Positions 6,638 to 12,998 of a stretch of 12,998 nt of DNA are shown here, piece after piece. The stretch covers positions 1 to 12,998 of the forward strand of contig CAZYMD010000147.1 of assembly GCA_964649005.1 (NCBI GenBank). The letters run 5' to 3'. The position numbers and the translations under genes were made by a program. The notes beneath the pieces were generated by a model. The model was not told the origin of the DNA and did not search any database. It worked only from the letters and a program-made list of their open reading frames with translations. Source of the DNA: CAZGMJ01 sp964649005 (GTDB taxonomy: Bacteria > Planctomycetota > Phycisphaerae > Sedimentisphaerales > Anaerobacaceae). Numbering within the stretch: the stretch's first letter is position 1; the number at the start of each line of letters is the position of its first letter.

Positions 6638-6660
6638 GTAAGTGCTTGTGAATAGGGGGG

Positions 6661-8694
6661 TTATACTTCGCTTTCCTTCTCTCTGGCAAAAGACGCCACA
6701 ATTTGCTGCTGCACATTCGGCGGAACCAGCTCGTAATGGCTGAGCGTCATCGAGTAGCTCCCTTGCCCGCTTGTAACGCTCTTGAGTTGGCTGTTATACT
6801 GCGTTACTTCCGAAAGCGGCACCTGCGCCTTGATAACTATGAAATTGCCCGGCAGCATATCCTGACCGACCACCCGGCCTCGCTTCGACGCTAAATCGCC
6901 CGTGATATCACCCATGTTGTCCGCCGGTATCGTGACTTCCATATTCACGATCGGTTCGAGCAGAACAGGTTTCGCCTTATGGAGAGCATCGAGAAACGCA
7001 CCCTTGCCCGCCGCTCTGAATGCAACTTCCTTGGAATCAACAGGATGGTATTTGCCGTCATAAACCGAAACCTTCACATCCTGCAGCGGGAAGCCCGCGA
7101 TAAATCCACTATCCATCACGTCATGTACACCCTTTAAAACAGCCGGCTCATACTGCCCCGGAATCGATCCACCAAAGATGTCCCAGCTATACTCCAGCGG
7201 TGGCTCGCTGTTGCGCTCTGCTGGCTCGACTCGCAGATACACCTCGCCGAACTGCCCGGCTCCACCAGTCTGCTTTTTGTGGCGGTAATGACCCTCCGCC
7301 TTGGCCGTAATTGTTTCGCGGTAGGGAATCTTCGGCTCTTTCGTATTAACATTTAGTTTCGAGCGGTTATGCATCTTCTCAAGCATAATTCGCAAATGCA
7401 GATCGCCCAATCCGCTTGCCACCAACTCCTTGGTCTGCTGGTCCCGACTGATTTTGAAGCATGGGTCCTCCTCGCACAGCCTCTCGAGGGCTGAGCCGAT
7501 TTTCTGCTCATCACCCCGCGCCGCCGGCTCAAGCGCCAGTGAGAACATCGGTTCAGGTGTTGGAGGCATTTCAAATCTGCCGCTAACCTTGCCGTCGTGT
7601 ACAACATCTCCAGGCTTTAGCTCCTCGACCTTGGCCAGCGTGATAATATCACCAGCCACACCCTCATCAATCTCCTTGTTCTCACCGCCCTGCGCCTTCA
7701 GTATATGGCCGGGCCTGATGCCCTTCTTGTCCTCGTTACGGTGCAGATTAGTGTCCGATTTGATCGTGCCACTGAAAATCCGGATTGCCGAGTATTTCAT
7801 ATTCGATTTTGGATCGAACGCCACGCGAAATACCAGACCGACCAGCGGCCCGGCCGCATCCGCCTTCAGTTCTACAACATCCTCGCCGTTCTGGAGCGTT
7901 TTCGCCTTGGCTTCTACTGGCGAAGGTGTGTCCTTTGCGATAAGATCCAGCAACTCCTGAACGCCGACCTCATTGCGAGCGTCAGTAAACACTATCGGCA
8001 CAATCGTCCCCGCCAGCATCGCCTTCACGAAAACCGACCCAACCTTCTCCGCCGATACCGCCTCGCCTCCGAGGTAGCTCTCCATCAGTTCGTCGTCCGC
8101 CTCGATAATACTCTCGATCAGCTCCGTATGGGCCTTTGCGACGTCCATTACCGGTGAATCACCGCTGTCGTTCTTGACGCAGTCGATCACAGACGCCTTA
8201 TCCGCACCAGGCAGGTTCGCATAACGGCACGATGACCCGAAAGTATCCTGAATATTCTTGAGCAACTCAGGAAAATCGACATTATCTGAGTCCATCCTGT
8301 TAATCACGATCACACAAGGCATACCCGCCTTGTTAGCCATATCGAACATCTTCCGCGTGTTCGTTTCGATCCCCGCCGACGCACTTATAACTATAACCGC
8401 TGTTTCCGCCGCCGGGATTGTCGTAATGGCCGGACCCACGAAATCAGGATACCCAGGCGTATCGATAATATTAATCATCTTGCCGTCGTGCTCCACGTAC
8501 GCCAGAGCAGCCTGGATCGAATGCTGGTGTTCCTTCTCCTCATCGTAGTAGTCGCAGACACTTGTCTTATCGTCCACACTGCCGAGCCGGTTCACGGCGC
8601 CGGTTATGTGCAGCATCGCCTCCGCCAGCGATGTTTTGCCGCTACCACCGTGTCCTAACAGTACAATATTGCGAATAGAGCCACTATCAGCCAC
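6661..8694 (-). CDS. Elongation factor G-like translational GTPase (677 aa)
   Basis: A GTPase of the EF-G family that acts on the ribosome in the cytoplasm. G domain: P-loop GHGGSGKT (14-21), DTPGYPDF (78-85), NRMD (132-135). Domain II spans about 285-375 and domain III 385-455. Domain IV contains HKKQTGGAGQFGEV and GKYHPVDS, whose H550 aligns with the domain IV tip histidine of EF-G. Domain V carries NMGDITGDLASKRGRVVGQ. Length is close to the roughly 670-residue EF-G-like subclass. The switch I region reads EKEHQHSIQAAL and lacks the RGITI motif of the main EF-G, so this is probably a paralogue (EF-G2/FusA2-like) rather than the principal translocase. The start is GTG (8694-8692), supported by GGAGG (8702-8706) seven bases upstream; the P-loop is at its normal distance. 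It appears to be a single-gene unit. Confidence 0.9.
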   Translation of the reverse strand: MADSGSIRNIVLLGHGGSGKTSLAEAMLHITGAVNRLGSVDDKTSVCDYYDEEKEHQHSIQAALAYVEHDGKMINIIDTPGYPDFVGPAITTIPAAETAVIVISASAGIETNTRKMFDMANKAGMPCVIVINRMDSDNVDFPELLKNIQDTFGSSCRYANLPGADKASVIDCVKNDSGDSPVMDVAKAHTELIESIIEADDELMESYLGGEAVSAEKVGSVFVKAMLAGTIVPIVFTDARNEVGVQELLDLIAKDTPSPVEAKAKTLQNGEDVVELKADAAGPLVGLVFRVAFDPKSNMKYSAIRIFSGTIKSDTNLHRNEDKKGIRPGHILKAQGGENKEIDEGVAGDIITLAKVEELKPGDVVHDGKVSGRFEMPPTPEPMFSLALEPAARGDEQKIGSALERLCEEDPCFKISRDQQTKELVASGLGDLHLRIMLEKMHNRSKLNVNTKEPKIPYRETITAKAEGHYRHKKQTGGAGQFGEVYLRVEPAERNSEPPLEYSWDIFGGSIPGQYEPAVLKGVHDVMDSGFIAGFPLQDVKVSVYDGKYHPVDSKEVAFRAAGKGAFLDALHKAKPVLLEPIVNMEVTIPADNMGDITGDLASKRGRVVGQDMLPGNFIVIKAQVPLSEVTQYNSQLKSVTSGQGSYSMTLSHYELVPPNVQQQIVASFAREKESEV

Positions 8695-9170
8695 GCTAAA
8701 GCCTCCATAACGTATTCTTATGGTTTCGTATATTCGATCTAAAACCGACTATACTACATCCCTCTCGCCCCTCCGACAAGGCTTTTTTACCCTTTTTGCC
8801 AATCCTCAGGGCGGTATACACAGATTTTCTTACCTATCAGCGGGCGCCTTCTCATGTCAAGTCCCGGCTTGCCGGGGATCGAGACATCTAACTGCGAATG
8901 AGACGCTCCCCTTGTTTTCGGCCAGATTCCCAATGCCAATCAAGTATGCTGCCTCGCGGAATCTACCTGTAAACTTGAATCACACCCCGTATAAGTGGCC
9001 GCATAGATAAAGGAGATGAGGAAAATTACAGCTAAATCACAGAATACAGGAGTTGAAAGTCAGAACAGAGGAGCAAAACTACAATTCGGTTTTATGACAA
9101 GATTGAAAAGCGAAAGGGCTGCAAGCAATGCTTACAGCCCTTGTGATGTCTGGTTTCATTTACGTGGTAC
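8695..9170. other. Spacer between the EF-G-like gene and the secreted-protein gene
   Basis: 476 bases without a supportable gene. It holds the EF-G ribosome binding site, a lone TATAGT (8748-8753, minus) with no good -35 partner, a GC-rich hairpin CCCGG-CTTG-CCGGG (8863-8876) without a T-run, and the terminator of the secreted-protein gene (9111-9142). A short plus-strand frame at 9016-9231 is judged spurious. Confidence 0.6.
9111..9142 (-). terminator. Probable terminator of the secreted beta-helix protein gene
   Basis: AAGGGCTG (9114-9121) pairs with CAGCCCTT (9135-9142), with an inner stem AAGC/GCTT after one mismatch, forming a long hairpin 29 bases past the TAA. On the minus strand the following tract (TTTCGCTTTTC) is T-rich but broken, so strength is uncertain. 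Confidence 0.65.
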
Positions 9171-11995
9171 TTATTCACTTGGGTATAGCCAGTTCGCGGC
9201 GAAGGTGGCAAAATCTATAAAGTTTATGTAACCATCGTTGTTGAAGTCAGAATGCGACTTACTTGCCTCTGAAGTCCCACCATATCGCCCAAGGTTTATT
9301 CTACTGCCATTAGGTGTCGGTTCAAGTGAAGCATCTGACAGGGGATTGCCCTTATCGATACACGTACTTGTTGTATTCGGATCGGAAATCCAGTCTCCTA
9401 AACTTGGATTCCATCGACCAGCCTGCGATTTTAGATGGAAATCGTCATTATCAGGATCTGCAAAAAGCGGATCGCCCTGCACGCTGCTGTAGCAGATCAC
9501 AGGTGAGTCTGAGATCATCTGTGACGGCGTAACTTGTCCATTGTCGTAGTTATCCCATAGAATGTTGTTTATCAGCGTGGTGCGGCTGTCTGCAATATCA
9601 TATATACCGCCACCTGATTCACTTGCGTAATTCCTGCTCAGCGTGCAATTGACAATCACGGGATTGCTGTTGTGATCGTTGTGAATACCTGCGCCCTTCG
9701 TGGCCCAATTACGGGCAAAGAGGCAGTTTGTAACTTGGGGATGCCCCTGATTATTCGCTATGGCTCCTCCGAACGAAGCCGCAGTGTTTCCAAAGAAGTC
9801 GCAGCGTATCAGGATAGGCCCGCCTGTGTTATATATCGCGCCGCCTTTAAGGCTTGCAAAATTATCGCTCAAAACACAGTCGATAATCCAGGGATTGCCT
9901 GAATTACTGCAAATGGCGCCACCATATTTAGCGGAATTTGCGACGAAAACGCAGTTCTTGACATTCGGATCAGCCGAGTAGCAGATAAGACCACCACCAC
10001 CATAAACAAGCAATCCTCCGCTCTGGGCGTTTGCATTTCCACCTGTTATGATCAATCCATCCAACTGCGTCGATTCATCGACCTTTGTGCAGTAAACAAC
10101 GTGATAGCTGTTATCCGCCCTCGATGGATCGCTCAATAACAAACCTACATCGAGACTCTGTGCATCGTTGCCAGCCAGATCGCCGCTCAATATAGTTTCA
10201 TACGACTCAGGATCGCGCAGATCTGGATCTGGTTCATTGAAGCCTACATAACCGCCTGCTATTGCTACTCCCTGCGTGAGAAGGAATGTAGCCTCTCGAT
10301 TGTCTGTGCCTGCGGGGTTGCTGGAATCCCGATCCGGACGATACCTGCCTTGTGCTAATAGAATCGTGTATCTGAAATCTCTGTCGGCTTCTGCTACCAT
10401 GAGGGCATCCTGCAGATACGTGAGGGCGTCTGCCCAACACGATCCACTGCCGCCAGTCGGTGCATCATCATCAACATAGAGTGCTTTCATCGGGGGATGA
10501 ATCGAGAATACCTTGTCGCTCGTATCGGAACTATCAATATTAGCCGAATTGGTAACGCTAACGAGGCACAGATTGGACTTCTCATCCGGAACCGTCCAGT
10601 CGTATGAACCTGAGTTATCGATACTCTGCGCTATGACTATCCAATTCTCCCCATCGTCTACGCTGTATTCCAGATTGACAGCTTCTCCACTGTTTTCGCC
10701 GGACCAGCGTATCTCGAAGTGCGAGCCTGTAGGGAGGTCCTCTCCTCCATTGGGGGATTTCAAGACTAACCTCAGTGGCTTCCCCCATATCTCTACGTTG
10801 TCGATATACCAGCCCAAGCTGACGTTGGTGTCCGACGCAAAGTGGTGAAAGCCAATCCGAACCGTCTGGCCCCCGTAACCTGTCAACGGTATCTTGACCG
10901 GCGACCAAGGGCTGGAATTGCCGGATAGAGCTGGAGTAGCAAGCGTTTCCCAACCGCTCCAATCTGTCCCAGTCCATGTGGAAATCTTTACTTCACCATG
11001 ATCGTCTACGTGTTTATTGTAGGAGTACCATTCATCGAAACGCAACTCCAAACGCTCAGATCCTGAAACATTCGGCAGGTCAACCGCAGGGCTTATCAAC
11101 AGACTACTGCTATTGCCAGGATAGTTGCCAAGAAGAACCGTGCCAGCAACGTTCAGACTGCTATCAGGAGTACCGATGTNNNNNNNNNNNNNNNNNNNNN
11201 NNNNNNNNNNNNNNNNNNNNNNNNNNNNNNNNNNNNNNNNNNNNNNNNNNNNNNNNNNNNNNNNNNNNNNNNNNNNNNNTTGCCAAGAAGAACCGTGCCA
11301 GCAACGTTCAGACTGCTATCAGGAGTACCGATGTCCGCATATGGCTGCCCAATCTGCCATAAACCATTATCAGTGTACCAATCTCCCCAGCCATCCTCAA
11401 ATGACGTAGGATTCTCAAAGTGAGGTATACCTTTCCATATCTCCACGTTGTCGATATACCAGCCCAAGTCGACGTTGGTGTCCGACGCAAAGTGGTGAAA
11501 GCCAATCCGAACCGTCTGTTCCCTGTATGCAGTAATGTCTATCGCCACCTTTGACCATGGAAACTTTGATGCATCTGTAGGAGCCGGAGTAGCAAGCGTT
11601 TCCCAACCGCTCCAATCTGTCCCAGTCCATGTGGAAATCTTTACTTCACCATGATCGTCTACGTGTTTATTGTAGGAGTACCATTCATCGAAACGCAACT
11701 CCAAACGCTCAGATCCTGAAACATTCGGCAGGTCAACCGCAGGGCTTATCAACAGACTACTGCTATTGCCAGGATAGTTGCCAAGAAGAACCGTGCCAGC
11801 AACGTTCAGACTGCTATCAGGAGTACCGATGTTCGCATGTGTCTGCCCAATCTGCCAAACGCCATCATCACCAGTATTCCAATCATTTACGTCGGACTCA
11901 AAATCCTCCTGTAGAAGTAGCTCCCAGCCTTCACTTACCGACGGACAAACCACTATACAGCACAGAGATAATACAAAGACAACAGACCATTTCAT
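9171..11995 (-). CDS. Secreted multidomain protein: signal peptide, two jelly-roll domains, Ig-like domain, Pmp-like beta helix, dockerin-like tail (interrupted by a scaffold gap)
   Basis: The ATG at 11995-11993 follows AAGGAGGT (12002-12009) by 6 bases and starts a clear signal peptide (MKWSVVFVLSLCCIVV, cleavage near 21-23). Collapsing the 55-base overlap around the N gap gives one frame of 889 residues; numbers below use that. Jelly-roll (MAM/immune-inhibitor-A-like) domains lie at about 25-188 and 190-353, each ending in LGWYIDNVEIW. A KNH/Ig-like domain (SPNGGE, YSVDDGENW, GSYDWTVP) spans 355-447. YVDDDAPTGGSGSCWADAL at 455-473 opens a right-handed beta helix to about 830, with GGAI and FxxN repeats like chlamydial Pmp proteins. 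A single dockerin-like calcium motif DFNNDGYINFIDF lies at 865-877. No enzyme active site is recognised; probably cell-surface adhesion or polysaccharide binding. It has its own promoter and terminator. Confidence 0.85.
10933..11179 (-). repeat. Exact 247-base repeat, copy 2 (second jelly-roll domain)
   Basis: Identical base for base to 11586-11832. It ends exactly at the scaffold gap, where the two copies stop matching (next base C at 11335 against T at 11833). Outside this core the two domains differ by single bases and one codon. Confidence 0.9.
11180..11279. other. Assembly gap of exactly 100 N
   Basis: Placeholder of conventional size. The 55 bases before it (11125-11179) equal the 55 bases after it (11280-11334), so the two contigs overlap rather than being separated. 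Removing the N run and one overlap copy (155 bases) restores the reading frame. Confidence 0.95.
11586..11832 (-). repeat. Exact 247-base repeat, copy 1 (first jelly-roll domain)
   Basis: Partner of 10933-11179. In the collapsed sequence the repeat period is about 495-498 bases, one domain of about 165 residues. Confidence 0.9.
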
Positions 11996-12001
11996 GATGC
12001 G

Positions 12002-12009
12002 ACCTCCTT
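12002..12009 (-). promoter_or_regulatory. Ribosome binding site fixing the start of the secreted-protein gene
   Basis: AAGGAGGT on the minus strand, 6 bases before the ATG at 11995. It rules out the in-frame ATG at 12043, which would add 16 charged residues ahead of the signal peptide and place this sequence inside the gene. Confidence 0.85.
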
Positions 12010-12077
12010 TTTCTGGCAGAATTGCACTATCATTTTTCTCCACGACCTGACTCCAAATACATAAACTTCCCCAAGGC

Positions 12078-12106
12078 TTTATAATTAGTCAGGAAGGCGT
12101 TTTCAA
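12078..12106 (-). promoter_or_regulatory. Sigma70-like promoter of the secreted-protein gene
   Basis: TTGAAA (12101-12106) and TATAAA (12078-12083) on the minus strand with a 17-base spacer; the -10 and -35 each differ from consensus by one or two bases. It predicts a leader of about 75 bases before the ATG at 11995. Confidence 0.65.
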
Positions 12107-12113
12107 TAAGGGT

Positions 12114-12125
12114 AAATACGTATTT
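12114..12125. promoter_or_regulatory. Perfect 12-base palindrome AAATACGTATTT
   Basis: Lies 7 bases upstream of the -35 box of the secreted-protein promoter, a usual place for an activator or repressor site. No regulator can be named. Confidence 0.35.
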
Positions 12126-12434
12126 TTGAGACATAACTGCTTTTTATAGCTGGCAGGGGCAGAGCGTTCATCGTTAGTCAATGTCCCTTTCTCCGTTATG
12201 TTAGGCTGGAACTATCGAACTGACGCCGCAAAATAGTTTGAGCACATACCTGAGCATCTTCCATTTGCGCATATCGAGCGGAATTGTCAATCGTAAACCC
12301 CCAAAAAAGGCGGACACCGAGAGCATAGCGAGGAGCGAGTGACGCATAGCGCCGTCGACTGCACCCTGATGTCGAACCTAAGGACCGCTGCAGGAATAAG
12401 ATTCGCACTGCTTCACAATGTGTAGATTCATTTA

Positions 12435-12998
12435 TCAGATACCGGCTAACACCTTTAGGAATTCGGGCATGAAGTATGGCAAATCAGGCCAGTCACGTGA
12501 TGTAACCATGGCGCCATCGACTACGACGGGCTTGTCAACAAACACTGCTCCGGCCAGTTCAACGTCAGCTTTTATGCCGGTATAGCAGGCAATTCGACGG
12601 CCCTTAATTGACCTGGCGGCGTAAACAACTTGTGGGCCGTGACACATCGCACCCAAAGGGAGCTTCTTGTCCATGAAGTAGGCGACAGTCCTTAAAGCCT
12701 CTTTATATTGTCGAATCTCTTCCGGTCCGCGCCCGCCGGGGATCAGCAGGCCATCATACTCGTCGGGGACTACATCCTTATAAGCGATTTGGGTCTTAAT
12801 CATGTAACCCGGTTTCTCAGTGTAGTTGGAGTATTGGGGATCGAAGTCATGCACCACCATCAGCAGGTTTTTAACCTCTGCGGCCGCCACTATGGGTATG
12901 ACACCTTCTTCCATTAGTCGGTAGACCATGTAATAGGTCTCCATCCCTTCACTGAACTCACCGACTGCAACCAATACACGCTTGCCCTTCAGCTTGTT
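12435..12998 (-). CDS. DJ-1/PfpI-family protein (5' end beyond the right edge)
   Basis: A cytoplasmic class I glutamine amidotransferase-like fold; family members act as proteases, deglycases or chaperones. Motifs visible in order: KRVLVAVGEFSEGME with the conserved Glu near the N-terminus; DGLLIPGGRGPEEIRQY; the nucleophile elbow LGAMCHGPQVV with the catalytic Cys codon at 12644-12642 followed by His; IACYTGIKADVELAGA; PVVVDGAMVTSRDWPDLPYF. The stop is TGA at 12437-12435. The frame stays open to base 12998 (eight more codons, NKLKGKRV), and the first beta strand begins there. A TTG at 12974 would therefore cut the strand, and the true start is probably outside the window; only a few residues are missing compared with the usual 170-195. 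The exact reaction cannot be told from the sequence. Confidence 0.88.
   Translation of the reverse strand, partial: NKLKGKRVLVAVGEFSEGMETYYMVYRLMEEGVIPIVAAAEVKNLLMVVHDFDPQYSNYTEKPGYMIKTQIAYKDVVPDEYDGLLIPGGRGPEEIRQYKEALRTVAYFMDKKLPLGAMCHGPQVVYAARSIKGRRIACYTGIKADVELAGAVFVDKPVVVDGAMVTSRDWPDLPYFMPEFLKVLAGI

Larger units (their letters stand above)
12044..12434. other. Spacer between the secreted-protein gene and the DJ-1/PfpI gene
   Basis: Holds the promoter at 12078-12106, a perfect palindrome at 12114-12125 and a direct repeat of GCATAGCG (12323-12330 and 12344-12351). A T6 run on the minus strand (complement of 12303-12308) lacks a convincing stem, so no terminator for the DJ-1/PfpI gene is called. 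A 70-codon frame at 12196-12408 has no recognisable features and is not annotated. Confidence 0.5.

Noticed and set aside
7430..8157. Plus-strand open frames of 176 and 150 codons
   Set aside because: Antisense to the well-conserved EF-G-like gene; they overlap each other in different frames and have no family features.
8863..8876. GC-rich hairpin CCCGG-CTTG-CCGGG considered as a terminator
   Set aside because: No T-run follows on either strand and it is not directly behind a gene; left as an unexplained hairpin.
9016..9231. 71-codon plus-strand frame preceded by AAGGAG
   Set aside because: The AAGGAG touches the ATG with no spacer, and the frame runs through the terminator hairpin into the 3' end of the secreted-protein gene.
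10976..11409. Plus-strand frames running through the N gap
   Set aside because: They exist only because N codons are read as open; they are antisense to the secreted-protein gene.
10933..11832. Repeats around the gap considered as a mobile element or CRISPR
   Set aside because: Both copies are in-frame coding sequence for the same protein domain, with no short spacers, transposase or terminal inverted repeats.
11996..12043. Longer N-terminus of the secreted protein starting at 12043
   Set aside because: It would place 16 charged residues before the signal peptide and put the strong ribosome binding site inside the gene; the start at 11995 is better.
12196..12408. 70-codon minus-strand frame between the DJ-1/PfpI and secreted-protein genes
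   Set aside because: No ribosome binding site or motif, and it includes the repeat-like stretch; not supportable as a gene.
12972..12974. TTG as the start of the DJ-1/PfpI protein
   Set aside because: It falls within the first beta strand (KRVLVAVGE) and the frame is open to the window edge; the true start is most likely outside.

Overview
The window looks like a metagenome-assembled fragment of a planctomycete, most likely class Phycisphaerae (Sedimentisphaerales-like). Three things suggest this: a secreted beta-helix protein ending in the dockerin-like motif DFNNDGYINFIDF; a prepilin-type H-X9-DG module; and a BlaI/M56 regulator pair with very large C-terminal additions. The assignment is by familiarity with these families, not by a search. 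A 100-N scaffold gap (11180-11279) confirms a draft assembly. All convincing genes lie on the minus strand. I saw no tRNA, rRNA, CRISPR array, transposase or integrase.

Reading in the direction of transcription (right to left): (1) a 5'-truncated DJ-1/PfpI-family protein at 12435-12998. (2) A 439-base spacer holding a good sigma70-like promoter. (3) A secreted multidomain protein (9171-11995) interrupted by the scaffold gap. The two sides of the gap share an exact 55-base overlap; collapsing it restores one 889-residue reading frame with two near-identical jelly-roll domains, a KNH/Ig-like domain, a Pmp-like beta helix and a dockerin-like tail. (4) A 476-base spacer with a terminator for gene 3. 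(5) An EF-G-like translational GTPase (6661-8694) with its own terminator. (6) A BlaI-type repressor (6081-6464) preceded by two inverted-repeat operators. (7) Two bases after it, a 1952-residue BlaR1-like M56 membrane protease fusion (220-6078) followed by a strong terminator. (8) The first 23 codons of a second BlaI-type repressor (1-71), with its own promoter and a near-consensus BlaI/MecI operator.

The centre of interest is the BlaI-M56 pair. A BlaR1-type antirepressor normally carries a penicillin-binding sensor outside the membrane. Here that position holds about 1600 residues: two tandem LysM + YkuD L,D-transpeptidase modules (the first with its catalytic Cys replaced by Trp, the second intact), four STN-like repeats, a secretin N-like domain, two secretin-like C-domains and an H-X9-DG module between them. 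A plausible reading is a cell-envelope sensor that reads peptidoglycan, or a cysteine-reactive beta-lactam such as a carbapenem, and relieves BlaI repression. Two BlaI paralogues with different operator designs flank it. The function is inference; the architecture and the residue changes are visible in the sequence.
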